A DNA stretch of 64,000 nt from Clostridia bacterium (GCA_017937655.1 JAGBDE010000043.1:1-64000); one strand, 5' to 3'. Shown: positions 16,070-25,810, counted from the first letter of the stretch. Notes: generated by a model not told the origin, from the letters alone. Numbers and translations are program-made.

Positions 16070-18433
16070 TTACTTCCCGGCGGGATGCAGCTCCTTGTCA
16101 AATTCGCAGGCGATATCACACAGCTTCATGAGAAGATCGGGCATTTGCAGCTGTTTGGCTTCCTGCTGAAAAACATCGACCGTATAGGTCTTAATCTCGA
16201 AATCCACCGTTTCCACGGTGACCGCAGGCACGCCTAGGTGGAACAGATAGTCCGTGGAGCCTCCGAAGCCCTCGCCCTTTTCTGAATCCTTCATCAAACG
16301 AAGGCCATACCGATTGGGCTGTATGGCTTCTGCCAGGCGCAGGGTCATGGCGTTCAGGTCATCCACGGGAATATCCACCAGGATATCCGGCTGCTCAAAT
16401 CCGCCCTTACCATAGTAAACGTCCCTGCCCTTGGAGTGAAAGTCCACCATGGCGCTGTAGGGATAGCGTTCCGCCAGTTTGACTAAGGCTTGGGTTTCGG
16501 GCTCGCTGCCGCCTTCGGGGCCAGGATAGTCGGCCTCTCCCATTTTGAATTCATTCCCCCAATGCGGGGTAGGAAAGTTACGGTTCAGGTTGACGCTGTT
16601 ATGGTTTACCTTTCGTCCGGCAACCATGCCCCGGCGGGCGTAACCTACGCAATAATCGTAGCCATCCGGATTGGCGCAGGGTACCACCACCAGCGTCACC
16701 CGGGACAGGGTTTCCTTAATGACTTCGTCGCCATTTTCCATACCCTCGATCAGGTTTTCCAGCGCATCCATCATAATAGGCGTATTGGCAATCTCATTGC
16801 CGTGGATCCCTGCAAACACCAGCGCGTACACGTCGCCGGTGCCGATGGTCAGCGCATACATGGGCCGATCCTCCACCGTCTGGCCAATGACCTCGGTTTT
16901 CAGCCAGTCATGTTCCAGCTGGCCCCATTTTTCAAAATCCGCGGCGAGCATATCGAAGGTGTAGAACTGGCTGACCCGGTCAGGCTCCTCTACCACAGGA
17001 ATTTCCTCTGGAATGGGCTCCCAGCCCTCGGGCAGAAGTTCCCGGAACGCATCCATGCTGACCCACATGCAGGGACGCACCGTGTTGATTTTTGACCATA
17101 CCCTTTGCTTTCCATGCGTGCCAATTTGTCCCGTAGGACGCACTACCTGCACATCCAGATCGCTTGCGCCAGGGGTACGCAGCCACCAGTAACCTGCGCT
17201 GTTTTTTTTCCCCACCTCGCATCCCGCAGCAATGGCATGCCGGGTAGGATATGCGATACGGTCCTTCATCTCCGGCATGTAGTGGATGGCTTCCTCACGG
17301 CTGAGCAAAAAAAGAAGGTCAAGGGTATCGTCCCCTCCGCCTTTCACGCCGTGAGGGTTGTGGTTCTTCACGGTCGTCTCAAGAATCTGGTCTTTTTCCG
17401 CTTCGCTGAAAGCAGCCTTAACAAAGTCCTGGTTCATCCATGTGCGGATGGAACTTTTACCCCAGGGGCATGCCAAACGGTTGGGATCATCGCTAAATAC
17501 AAGGGTTTCCAGGCAGTACTTGCTTAGCAGAAGAACTTTCTCTCCTTTGGTTTCCAAAACCAACCATTCGATGGGTTCCTGACCGTTTTCCAGATCCTCG
17601 TCCTGTTCGTATTGACCATAGGTGACAATACTCCCAAATTCTGGAAAGGGTGGAGGAGTTTCCTCCTCCACCTCGGCTTCAATCACAGGGGCAGGTTCCT
17701 CAGGCAACGGTTCCCAATCGGCAGGAAGCAAATCCCGGAAGGCCTCCAGATGTACCCACATGCAGGGGCGGACGGTGTTGGTTTTCCACCACACGTCCTG
17801 CTTGCCATAATGGGCTATTTTTCCAGTGGGACGCACACCCTGAATATCCACATTGCGGTCGCCGGGAGTACGCAACCACCAGTAGCATGCGCCGTTCTTC
17901 TCATTCACTTCACAGCCCGTGGCAATGGCATGCTGGGTGGGATACGCAATCCGGTCTTCCATTTCCGGCATATATTTTAGGCATTCCACCCGGCTGAGGA
18001 AGTAAATCTTATCATAGGTATCGTCGCCGCCGCCCTTCATGCCGTGGGGGTTGTGGTTATCCACGGTGGTGAGGCGGATCATCTCTTGCTCTTCCGGAGT
18101 AAATGCAGCATTCAGAAAATCCTCATTCATCCATTTCCGAATTTTGCTTTTGCCCCAATAGCAGGGATCGTGATTGGGGTTTTCATTAAAGATACGAGTT
18201 TCCAGGCAGTATTTGCTCAGCAGAAATACATAGTTGCCCTTCACTTCCAGCACATGCCATTCAATCGGCTCTTGGCCGTTATCCAGATTTTCGTCCTGCT
18301 CATAATGGCCGTAGGTGACCTCTGTCCAGAAATCCAGTAGAGGGGCTTCCGTCACCGTTTCTTCCTCAGCAGAGCCCACCATAGGCAGCATCAAAGCGAA
18401 AATGAGCAGCCATACCAAAAGTCGTTTCATCAT
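16070..18433 (-). CDS. Secreted M14 zinc carboxypeptidase with two DUF6273 domains
   Basis: A 787-residue exported protein. MMKRLLVWLLIFALMLPMVG is a signal peptide cut after GSA. Two tandem copies of a roughly 210-residue domain follow (each with VTYG.YEQDE.L.NGQEPIEW, WWLRTPG and NTVRPCMWV), matching DUF6273. The C-terminal part (about 510-787) is an M14 peptidase: GIHGNE zinc ligands, NLNRNFPTPHWG, MVDFHSKG third ligand, and VTVETVDFE for the catalytic Glu. Start 18433 follows GGAGGGAAAGGCA. It may trim peptidoglycan stem peptides or dietary peptides; the DUF6273 copies perhaps bind a surface ligand. Confidence 0.82.
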   Translation of the reverse strand: MMKRLLVWLLIFALMLPMVGSAEEETVTEAPLLDFWTEVTYGHYEQDENLDNGQEPIEWHVLEVKGNYVFLLSKYCLETRIFNENPNHDPCYWGKSKIRKWMNEDFLNAAFTPEEQEMIRLTTVDNHNPHGMKGGGDDTYDKIYFLSRVECLKYMPEMEDRIAYPTQHAIATGCEVNEKNGACYWWLRTPGDRNVDIQGVRPTGKIAHYGKQDVWWKTNTVRPCMWVHLEAFRDLLPADWEPLPEEPAPVIEAEVEEETPPPFPEFGSIVTYGQYEQDEDLENGQEPIEWLVLETKGEKVLLLSKYCLETLVFSDDPNRLACPWGKSSIRTWMNQDFVKAAFSEAEKDQILETTVKNHNPHGVKGGGDDTLDLLFLLSREEAIHYMPEMKDRIAYPTRHAIAAGCEVGKKNSAGYWWLRTPGASDLDVQVVRPTGQIGTHGKQRVWSKINTVRPCMWVSMDAFRELLPEGWEPIPEEIPVVEEPDRVSQFYTFDMLAADFEKWGQLEHDWLKTEVIGQTVEDRPMYALTIGTGDVYALVFAGIHGNEIANTPIMMDALENLIEGMENGDEVIKETLSRVTLVVVPCANPDGYDYCVGYARRGMVAGRKVNHNSVNLNRNFPTPHWGNEFKMGEADYPGPEGGSEPETQALVKLAERYPYSAMVDFHSKGRDVYYGKGGFEQPDILVDIPVDDLNAMTLRLAEAIQPNRYGLRLMKDSEKGEGFGGSTDYLFHLGVPAVTVETVDFEIKTYTVDVFQQEAKQLQMPDLLMKLCDIACEFDKELHPAGK

Positions 18434-18472
18434 TGCCTTTCCCTCCGTCATTCTTCTTACGACATCAATCAA

Positions 18473-19378
18473 TCAGCTGGGGTCTTCCTCCGGTCCTGCG
18501 CTGAGCACGTACATGGGCACAAAGCCCCGGACCAGCGTTCCCTCCACCGTGGTTTCCACATAGGCCCAGGAGCCCATGCCGTTCTGGAAGCCGGTCAGGT
18601 AGGTGATCTGCTCTCCTGCAAAAAAGCGGCGGATGGAGGTGGAGTTTGTGGCGGGGTCGTCGGTGAGGGTGCAGTCCTTGAGCACCGTCCGGGGCGATCC
18701 CATCAGAAACAGCATATCCGCATCCACGGTGCCCTTGATGTTGTGGATGTATCCCACACGGACGGCGCCGCTGTTGGTTTCGTACATCATCAGCAGCCAG
18801 CCGTTGACCCAGCCCGCCGCGTATACAGAGCCGTTGGTGCTGACCTTGGCCTTGCCGCCTGCGCCCCGCCAGCTGTTTTCGCTGGGGGCGGAGTAGACCG
18901 CCAGCTTCTGGCCCGGCTCCAAATGGATCAGTTCAAACCCGGACAGCACGTCCATGTAGCCGGATTCCACGTAATCCATAAAGTGCATGCCCTCCGGGTT
19001 GGAGGTGCCCAGGCTGCGCATTTCCGTGCGCACGTCCTTGCACAGCCGCTCGTTGGCCCATTCCACGTCGCTGAGCTGGGAATAGCAGGCGGCGGAGTTG
19101 TCCGGGTCGGCGTTGGGGGTGTACCAGGGCCGGGTGCGGAAGTAGTTGTCATACTGGTTGCCGGGAATAAAATTGTATCCATGCCGGGCAAAGATTTCGT
19201 TGAAAATATAGCCGATGGACTCATAGTCCCACTGCCACAGCTCCTCGTAGGTGAGGAGGCGGGTATCGCTGTCCGGGATGATGTAGGCACGCTTCTTCTG
19301 GGCGGCCAGGGCCCCCATGGGCAGGGCGGCTGCCAGCAGCACCACGGCCAGAAGCAGGGCCAAAAAACGCTTATCCAT
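18473..19378 (-). CDS. Secreted YARHG-domain protein
   Basis: A 301-residue exported protein: signal peptide MDKRFLALLLAVVLLAAALP ending ALA, then a YARHG domain (residues 35-110, IFNEIFARHGYNF...RPWYTPN), then two SH3-like stretches (YSAPSENSWRGAGGKAKV and RRFFAGEQITYLTGFQNG). YARHG proteins are extracellular, often with peptidases or wall-binding modules. Start 19378 follows AAGGAAAGGAAG. It is the first gene of the operon with the carboxypeptidase, 39 bp upstream of it, suggesting a joint cell-surface role. Confidence 0.78.
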   Translation of the reverse strand: MDKRFLALLLAVVLLAAALPMGALAAQKKRAYIIPDSDTRLLTYEELWQWDYESIGYIFNEIFARHGYNFIPGNQYDNYFRTRPWYTPNADPDNSAACYSQLSDVEWANERLCKDVRTEMRSLGTSNPEGMHFMDYVESGYMDVLSGFELIHLEPGQKLAVYSAPSENSWRGAGGKAKVSTNGSVYAAGWVNGWLLMMYETNSGAVRVGYIHNIKGTVDADMLFLMGSPRTVLKDCTLTDDPATNSTSIRRFFAGEQITYLTGFQNGMGSWAYVETTVEGTLVRGFVPMYVLSAGPEEDPS

Positions 19379-19420
19379 GATGAGCTTCCTTTCCTTCAGG
19401 AGGATTTTTCCGTATTTATC

Positions 19421-19450
19421 ATTGTAACAAAGGATAAAGCGCCATGTCAA
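19421..19450 (-). promoter_or_regulatory. Promoter of the YARHG-carboxypeptidase-comF operon
   Basis: Perfect TTGACA (19450-19445), 18 bp, TACAAT (19426-19421) on the minus strand, about 40 bp before the ATG. Confidence 0.75.
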
Positions 19451-19453
19451 TCA

Positions 19454-19481
19454 GGCCCGGAGGAAAATGCACCTCCGGGCC
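19454..19481 (-). terminator. GC-rich hairpin after fliB-like gene
   Basis: Perfect 10-bp stem GGCCCGGAGG/CCTCCGGGCC 7 bp after the stop codon of the fliB-like gene. No T-run follows, so termination may be inefficient. Confidence 0.5.
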
Positions 19482-19487
19482 CGACGT

Positions 19488-20414
19488 TCATTCCATTTCT
19501 TCCAGGAACTCCAGCAGTGCCTGGACGTTCTGGTCGCTGTATTCAATTTCCGAGGAATACATCCGGGCGGCTTCCGCCAGGGCGGCAAGACCGGGCACGG
19601 GGCTGTTTTCCAAAGCGCAGGCGGCGGTGAAAATCATGCCGACGCTCAGCACGGAAAAGGCAGCCCGCTCCATGAGGCAGCCGTCCTCCAACGCCCCGGC
19701 CAGGTGCCGGTAGAGGAAGCAGCAAAGCAGCTGTTCCAGCGGCAAAGCGCATTCCTCGCTGAGGGGGACGGCCCAGGCTTCCATTTTCTCCAACAGGCGG
19801 AGCCAGCTATCGTCCAGCACTTCCAGCTGCCGGAATGTATCCAGCCACCGGGCCGGGGTCAGCAGCTCCACCGGGGCCAGCTCTGCCAGCCGGTCCAAAA
19901 ACGGCTGATTTCTGTCCTGGGCGGTATCCAGCAGCCGCTGCCGCCAGGGGAAGAAGGTCTGCTCCTGGTCGGTCATGGTTTCCGGCGCGCCGTCGCCCTC
20001 ATGAAGGATGAGCCGGAAAGGTTCCTGCCTGGATACAACCAGCCGGGCCGCTTCCTCGCAGCAGAGGCCCAGGCCCATCTCCACCCGGCCGGAGAAAAAA
20101 TTCCGGAACCGGGGATGGTCGGTGCAGATCTGGCTGAGGCTTTCTTCGCCCAGTTCCAGGATCAGCCGGCAAAGGCCGTCCTCCCGGAGGAAGGGGCAGC
20201 GCTCTTCCCGGCCCTGCAGAATGAAGTGGGCCGTTCCGTCCGCCTCCCGGGCGATGTTCCTTTCCAATTCCCGGCCCAAAGAACCGGACACGCCGGCGTA
20301 TTTGGCCAGCGTGTCCTTGTCCAGGTCTATCTCCCAGCCGACGCAGCAGGAATGCCTGCACCGGCTGGAAATGCAATGAAATTCAGGGTAAAAGTCCGGT
20401 GTATACAGCTTCAT
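19488..20414 (-). CDS. fliB: FliB-like (flagellin lysine N-methylase family) Cys-rich protein
   Basis: A 308-residue protein with the FliB family layout: MKLYTPDFYPEFHCISSRCRHSCCVGW at the N terminus, CPFLREDGLCRLILELGEE and ICTDHPRF in the middle, then GLCCEEAARLV. The Cys residues probably bind a metal. FliB methylates flagellin lysines in Salmonella, but no flagellar gene is in view and many Clostridia carry homologues without flagella. The start lies 2 bp after the ABC exporter stop, so the two are translationally coupled. A role modifying or supporting an exported product is inference. Confidence 0.75.
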   Translation of the reverse strand: MKLYTPDFYPEFHCISSRCRHSCCVGWEIDLDKDTLAKYAGVSGSLGRELERNIAREADGTAHFILQGREERCPFLREDGLCRLILELGEESLSQICTDHPRFRNFFSGRVEMGLGLCCEEAARLVVSRQEPFRLILHEGDGAPETMTDQEQTFFPWRQRLLDTAQDRNQPFLDRLAELAPVELLTPARWLDTFRQLEVLDDSWLRLLEKMEAWAVPLSEECALPLEQLLCCFLYRHLAGALEDGCLMERAAFSVLSVGMIFTAACALENSPVPGLAALAEAARMYSSEIEYSDQNVQALLEFLEEME

Positions 20415-20416
20415 AG

Positions 20417-22249
20417 TCAGTCTCCCATGACCTGCCGCACGGCTTCCTGTTCAAACTGCCGTGTATACAGGCCGTAGTATACGCCCTTCTTGCGCATCAG
20501 CTCGCTGTGGGTGCCACGCTCCACAATCTTGCCGTCGTCCACCACAAGGATCACGTCTGCCTTGCGGATGGTGGAAAGGCGGTGGGCGATCACAAAGGAT
20601 GTGCGGCCTTCCATCAGCTTGTCGATGGCGTCCTGGATGTTCTTCTCCGTCAGGGTGTCGATGGAGGAAGTGGCCTCGTCCAGGATGGCGATGCGGGGAT
20701 CGCACAGGATGGCCCGGGCAAAGGAGATCAGCTGCTTCTCGCCGGTGGAGAGCAGGTCGCCGCCCTCGCCAACGTCGGTGTCGTAGCCCTTTTCCAGCTT
20801 GGCGATGACCTGGTCGGCCCGGACAGCCTTCACCGCCGCCTCAATTTCCTCCATGGTGGCGTCGGGCTTGCCGTAGCGCAGGTTTTCCAGGATGGTGCCG
20901 GAGAACAGATGGGGCGTTTGCAGCACATAGCCGATGTTCTGGTGCAGCCACAGCTGGCTGCGCTCCTTGGCGTCCCGGCCGTCGATGAGGATGCGGCCCT
21001 CGGTGGGCTCAAAGAAGCGGCACACCAGGTTGACCAAGGTGGACTTGCCTGCGCCGGTCTCGCCCACGATGGCCACGTTGGTGCCCTGGGGCACGTCCAG
21101 GTTGAAGTGCTCCAGCACGTTCACGTCGCCGTCGGGGTAGCGGAAGGTCACGTCCTCAAAGGTCACGGAACCGATGAGGGGCTCCCAGTTTTCCTTCTTG
21201 GGATGGAAGCAGTCGCCGTACTTTTCCACCACTTCGGGGGTATCCACCACGCCGGAGGTGGTATTGAGCAGGTTGGTCACACGCTCAATGTTCACCTGCA
21301 TGAAAATCAGCTCGGAGATGATGCGGGCCAGCCACTGCACCGGCTCCATCATGCCCATGGCGTAGTTCATGAACACGCTCAGGGTGCCGATCTGCATGAT
21401 CAGGGGCGCGGCCTTGACCATTTCGCCGCCCTGCCACAGCACGATGGCCAGGGCCAGGGCGGAGGCGAAGATGACCAGGGAGAAGAAGGTGGCGCGGATC
21501 TTGGCGGTGCGGACGGACTCCATGCGCATCTCCGCGGTGGTTTGGCGGAAGTCCTCGTCCATGCGCTCTTCAATCACCAGCGTCTTGGTGGTCTTTGCGC
21601 CGGTGATGCCTTCGTTGAAATTGCCGGTGATCTTGGAGTTGATCTCGCGGATCTTCCGGTTGCCCTCCACCAGCCGCTTCTGAAAGAAGGCGGAGATCAG
21701 CGCCACAAAGGGCACGATGACCACCACCATCAGCGCCAGCTTGGCGTTGAGCAGGAACATGGATACAACCACGCCCACCAGGTAGGTGATGTTCCACACG
21801 CCGTCAAACAGGTTCCAGGCCAGAATACCGCCGATGCGGCCAGTATCGCTCATGACCCGGGAGTGGATGTAGCCCACGCTGTTCTGGTTGTAGTAGCTGA
21901 AGGACAGGGTCTGGAGGTGTTCAAAGGCGTCCTTTTTCAGGTCCCGGCCCAGGTTCATTTCCAGCACGCAGGCCCGGTAGCTGGAACTCAAGGCGAAGAA
22001 CACCTGCAGGCCGATGACCAGCACATAGGTGATCACAAAGGGCCAGATGCCCTGCATGGTCTGCCCCAGCACAAAGTTGTTGATGGCGTAGCGCTGGAAC
22101 AGGGGGGTGATGATGTCGATAATGCCGTTGAGGAAAATGCCGCCCAGCATCATGAACAGCAGCACGCGGTGCCGTTTCAGGTAGGGCAGGATGGCGGGAA
22201 TGCCGAAGAAGGGAAGTTTTTTCTGGCTTTTGTTCTGCTGATCGCTCAT
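20417..22249 (-). CDS. ABC exporter, fused membrane and ATPase domains (subunit B)
   Basis: A 610-residue half-transporter. Six membrane helices fill residues 20-330; the nucleotide-binding domain has Walker A GETGAGKST, Q-loop NIGYVLQTPHLF, signature LLSTGEKQLISFARAIL, and Walker B IAILDEATSS. Its start overlaps the stop of the upstream partner by 4 bp (ATGA), so both form a heterodimeric multidrug-type exporter. The signature reads LSTGE instead of LSGGQ, common in one of the two sites of asymmetric exporters. Substrate unknown. Confidence 0.9.
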   Translation of the reverse strand: MSDQQNKSQKKLPFFGIPAILPYLKRHRVLLFMMLGGIFLNGIIDIITPLFQRYAINNFVLGQTMQGIWPFVITYVLVIGLQVFFALSSSYRACVLEMNLGRDLKKDAFEHLQTLSFSYYNQNSVGYIHSRVMSDTGRIGGILAWNLFDGVWNITYLVGVVVSMFLLNAKLALMVVVIVPFVALISAFFQKRLVEGNRKIREINSKITGNFNEGITGAKTTKTLVIEERMDEDFRQTTAEMRMESVRTAKIRATFFSLVIFASALALAIVLWQGGEMVKAAPLIMQIGTLSVFMNYAMGMMEPVQWLARIISELIFMQVNIERVTNLLNTTSGVVDTPEVVEKYGDCFHPKKENWEPLIGSVTFEDVTFRYPDGDVNVLEHFNLDVPQGTNVAIVGETGAGKSTLVNLVCRFFEPTEGRILIDGRDAKERSQLWLHQNIGYVLQTPHLFSGTILENLRYGKPDATMEEIEAAVKAVRADQVIAKLEKGYDTDVGEGGDLLSTGEKQLISFARAILCDPRIAILDEATSSIDTLTEKNIQDAIDKLMEGRTSFVIAHRLSTIRKADVILVVDDGKIVERGTHSELMRKKGVYYGLYTRQFEQEAVRQVMGD

Positions 22250-24081
22250 GCGCCCACCTCCTCTTCCTGGCGGGACATCTGCAGTTCATAGATCTGCTTG
22301 TAGATGCCCTCCTGCTGAACAAGTTCCTCATGGCTGCCCAGCTGCACCGCCCGGCCCTTGTCCAGCACAAGGATCTGGTCGGCCTGCATCAGGGTGGTGA
22401 CCCGGTGGGAGATCAGAATGACGGTGGCGTCCTTCATGCGCTCCTTGAGCCGGGTGCGGATGAGCAGGTCGGTCTGGGCGTCCACGGCGGACAGGGAATC
22501 GTCAAAAACCATGATGGGGGTCTTCTGGGTCAGCATCCGGGCGATGGCCGTACGCTGCTTCTGGCCGCCGGACAGGGTCACGCCCCGCTCGCCCACGATG
22601 GTATCATAGCCCTTGGTGAGCTCGTCCACCGTATCGGCAATGCAGGCGATTTCCGCGGCCTGGCGGATGTCGCTGAGGGTCATGTCCCGGCGGGTGATGC
22701 CGATGTTCTCGCCAATGGTGCGGGAGAACAGGAACGGCTCCTGGAGCACCATGCCCACGTGCTCGCGCAGCCAGGCAGCCTTCATATCGGCCACGTCCAC
22801 CCCGCCGATGGTGATCCTGCCGTTTTCGGCGGGAAGATCGTACAGGCGGTTGAGCAGGTGCATCAGGGTGGACTTGCCGCTGCCGGTGGAGCCCAGAATG
22901 GCAAAGGTGCTTCCCGCGGGAATGGTGAAGCTGACGTTCTCCAGAATGGGATGTTCCTCGTCATAGGAGAAGGAAACGTTCTCGTAGCGGATCTCGCCGT
23001 CAAGGGGCGGGGTGGTGGCATCGGGCTTATCCTTCTCGGCCTCGGAGGCCATGATGTAGGAAAGACGGTCGATGCTCACGCCGGCCTTGCTCATCTCGGA
23101 GATCATGCGGCCCAGGGAACGGACGGGCCAGGTCAGCATGGCGTTGTAGGAGATGAAGGAGATCAGCTCGCCGGAGGTCATTTCTCCCTTGACGCAAAGG
23201 CTGCTGCCCAGCACAATCACCAGCATCACCTGCAGCATGCTCACGCCGTCGCCCAGGCCCCAGAAGTAGCTCAGGGTGCGGCACAGCTTGACCCACAGGT
23301 TGGTGTAATGTTCGTTTTGCTTGTCGAAGCGGTCTTTTTCGTACTTTTCCCGGCCAAAGGCCCGCACCACCCTAACGCCGGTCAGGTTTTCCTGGGCGAT
23401 GGTGGACAGGATGCCTTCGTTTTCGTCGCATTCGGTGAACCGCTTGCCGATGCGCTGATGGAAGAACACGGAATAGCTGACCACGATGGGGATGGACACC
23501 ATCGCCACCACGGACAGTTTCAGGTTCATGGAGATCATGAAGCTGAGGCTCAACGTCAGCAGCACCACAACCCGCAATACCTGCATCAGCTGATCCGTCA
23601 CAAAGTTGCGGATCATTTCCACGTCAGAGGTACAGCGCTGGATGATATCGCCGGTCTGGTTTTTCATGTGCCAGGAGAAGGGCAGGCGCTGGATGTGGGA
23701 AAACAGCTGGTTGCGCATGCTCTGCACCAGGGTTTCGGATGCCTTGGCAGTGAGGGTCATGTTGCCAAAGCGGAACAGCGCGATGACCAGCGCCACCGCC
23801 ACCACCGCCACAGCGATCATCCACAGGTTTTGCTTCAGGCCTTCCACGCCGCCCACCAGGTTCAGCAGGGGCTGGAGGAACTGGGGCAGGTTCAGGGGCT
23901 TGGTGTCCAGCACGTTATCCACCGTCACGCGGATGATCTGCGGGGTCAGCATATCCAGGAACGTGATGGCCACGGCGCACAGGATGGCCCCGATGTAGAA
24001 GCGTTTGCTGCCTTTCAGGAAGCGCCAAAGCAGCGCAGCCTTTCCGGCAGCGGGTTTTTTCGGCGCAGTTTGGGATTCCAT
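22246..24081 (-). CDS. ABC exporter, fused membrane and ATPase domains (subunit A)
   Basis: A 611-residue half-transporter. The start is MESQTAPKKPAAG after AAAGAGAGAGTACCC; the frame runs 67 codons further upstream but into the divergent promoter region. Six membrane helices (about 30-330) are followed by Walker A GSTGSGKST, signature TLSGGQKQRTAIARML, and Walker B IMVFDDSLSAVD. The canonical signature here and the LSTGE in the partner fit one canonical and one degenerate ATP site. First gene of the operon that ends with the FliB-like gene. Confidence 0.9.
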   Translation of the reverse strand: MESQTAPKKPAAGKAALLWRFLKGSKRFYIGAILCAVAITFLDMLTPQIIRVTVDNVLDTKPLNLPQFLQPLLNLVGGVEGLKQNLWMIAVAVVAVALVIALFRFGNMTLTAKASETLVQSMRNQLFSHIQRLPFSWHMKNQTGDIIQRCTSDVEMIRNFVTDQLMQVLRVVVLLTLSLSFMISMNLKLSVVAMVSIPIVVSYSVFFHQRIGKRFTECDENEGILSTIAQENLTGVRVVRAFGREKYEKDRFDKQNEHYTNLWVKLCRTLSYFWGLGDGVSMLQVMLVIVLGSSLCVKGEMTSGELISFISYNAMLTWPVRSLGRMISEMSKAGVSIDRLSYIMASEAEKDKPDATTPPLDGEIRYENVSFSYDEEHPILENVSFTIPAGSTFAILGSTGSGKSTLMHLLNRLYDLPAENGRITIGGVDVADMKAAWLREHVGMVLQEPFLFSRTIGENIGITRRDMTLSDIRQAAEIACIADTVDELTKGYDTIVGERGVTLSGGQKQRTAIARMLTQKTPIMVFDDSLSAVDAQTDLLIRTRLKERMKDATVILISHRVTTLMQADQILVLDKGRAVQLGSHEELVQQEGIYKQIYELQMSRQEEEVGA

Positions 24082-24271
24082 GGGTACTCTCTCTTTCTGG
24101 GTTAAGTTCTTGGGGTAACAGAGTGACAATTTTTGCTTGCAACGCAAGGCATAGCATACATGAATATGGAAAACAATGCAATAGATTACGGCTTTTTTCT
24201 TTCTTTGCAGAAACCCATTTTTGCGATACAATAGGAAGCAGCAAAACCACACCCATTTTGGAGGTGCGCCC

Positions 24272-25708
24272 ATGCTTCCCAAAACCAGCGTTTCCTTTAC
24301 CGTGGACGATCCCGCGCTTCAAAAACTGTATGACGCCGCCTCAGAAAAATGCCTGCACAACCTGCAGCTTTTCGGCAAGGACACCGTGCTGGTGGAAGGC
24401 GGCGGCTATGAGAAGATCTGGCTGGAAACCCAGCCCATGGGCGGCGAAATGTACGCCAAACGCCATATGGAAGCCGCCCTCAACAACCATCTGCTTTTTA
24501 TGCGTACCCAGCGGGAGGACGGCCGCCTGGCAGGCTCCATCCAGTGCATGGAGGACGGCGGTATCGAAGCCCAGTTCAATAAATTCCAGGGGTTCTGCTT
24601 TCCCTGGTCGGGGCTGAACATGTACTACTGGCTGGGTAAGGACCCGGTCTATCTGGACCAGTTGGCCCGGACGTTGGAGGGGTTTGACGCGTACCTCTGG
24701 CGGGTGCGGGACTCCGACGGCGACGGCTGCCTGGAATCCTGGTGCGTGTATGACACAGGCGAGGACAACGCCCTCCGCTACGGGGACGCGCCCGTGTACT
24801 GCACGGAGGACGTGCCGCCGGAGGGATATGCCGTGGTTCCCATGGCCTCCATGGACGTGATGTCCTTTTCCTATGCCTGCCGGGACACCCTGGCGGAGAT
24901 CAGCCTGATCCGGGGCGACGGCCAGCACGCCCGCTGGCAAAAAGCGGCCCAGGACGTGGCCGCCGCCATGAAGGAGCGCCTCTGGCAGGAGGACAAGGGC
25001 GCCTGCTATGACCGGGATAAAAACGGCAATGTGCTTCCTGTGCTGGTGCACAACAACCTGCGCTGCATGTACTGGGGCTCCTTTTCCCAGGAAATGGCCG
25101 ACCGCTTTGTGCAGGAGCATCTGCTCAACCCCAAGGAATTTTGGACGCCCCTGCCCCTACCCTCCGTGTCCGTCAGCGATCCCGCCTTCCGCAACGCGCC
25201 GGAAAACAACTGGAGCGGCCAATGCGAGGGCCTTACTTACCAGCGGGCCATCCTGGCCCTGGAACGCTACGGCTATGAACCCCTGGTGACCCGGCTGGGG
25301 CATCGCCTTTTTGAGGCGGTGATCCAGGGCGGCTATGTGTTCACCCAGCAGTTTGACCCCTTTACCGGTGAGCCCAGCCGGGTCTCCCCGGTCACCAAAT
25401 GCCCCCTGCCTCCGGATTCCCACGAGCCCTGCCAGGACGCCTACGGGCCCACGCTGCTGGCGGTGCTGGAATACATGGCCCATATCTGGGGCGTCACCCT
25501 GCACCGGGATCGGCTCTGGTTCAGCCTGGGCAGCGGCCATACCTATACCTATGAGCAGGAATGGAACGGTCACCGGTACCGCATCGAGAGCAATGGCCGG
25601 GAAGCCGCCGTGTTCTTTGACGGCGTGGAAACCCTGCGCAGCGCCTGCGGCGTAAGGCTCATCACCGATATGCAGGGCCGCCTCCTTGAAAAACGTCCGA
25701 TTGAATAA
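24272..25708 (+). CDS. MGH1-like (alpha/alpha)6 glycoside hydrolase
   Basis: A 478-residue protein starting MLPKTSVSFTVDD after TTTTGGAGG. Its layout (Trp- and Tyr-rich helices: GFCFPWSGLNMYYWLGKDPVY, RDSDGDGCLESWCVYDTGEDN, ENNWSGQCEGLTYQRAIL) resembles the mannosylglycerate-hydrolase/GH63-type toroid. The acid residues in DGDGCLESW and NWSGQCEG are candidates for catalysis. No signal peptide, so it acts inside the cell. It is divergent from the ABC exporter and stands alone, so the substrate is open: glucosylglycerate, mannosylglycerate or an alpha-glucoside. Confidence 0.7.
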   Translation: MLPKTSVSFTVDDPALQKLYDAASEKCLHNLQLFGKDTVLVEGGGYEKIWLETQPMGGEMYAKRHMEAALNNHLLFMRTQREDGRLAGSIQCMEDGGIEAQFNKFQGFCFPWSGLNMYYWLGKDPVYLDQLARTLEGFDAYLWRVRDSDGDGCLESWCVYDTGEDNALRYGDAPVYCTEDVPPEGYAVVPMASMDVMSFSYACRDTLAEISLIRGDGQHARWQKAAQDVAAAMKERLWQEDKGACYDRDKNGNVLPVLVHNNLRCMYWGSFSQEMADRFVQEHLLNPKEFWTPLPLPSVSVSDPAFRNAPENNWSGQCEGLTYQRAILALERYGYEPLVTRLGHRLFEAVIQGGYVFTQQFDPFTGEPSRVSPVTKCPLPPDSHEPCQDAYGPTLLAVLEYMAHIWGVTLHRDRLWFSLGSGHTYTYEQEWNGHRYRIESNGREAAVFFDGVETLRSACGVRLITDMQGRLLEKRPIE

Positions 25709-25715
25709 CCAAAAT

Positions 25716-25755
25716 GGGCAGCCGCTTTTCCAGAAAGCAGCTGCCCGCCCTTTTT
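25716..25755 (+). terminator. Terminator of the MGH1-like gene
   Basis: GGGCAGCCGCTTTT / AAAGCAGCTGCCC stem followed by GCCCTTTTTG, 8 bp after the stop codon. Confidence 0.8.
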
Positions 25756-25810
25756 GTGCAAAAAAAGAATCATCCATGCCTTGCTAACAAAACACAGGTG
25801 ACTCAAGTGG

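Noticed and set aside
20507..24105. Long + strand frames opposite the ABC exporter genes
   Set aside because: Same antisense effect; the minus strand carries both complete ABC transporters with Walker and signature motifs.
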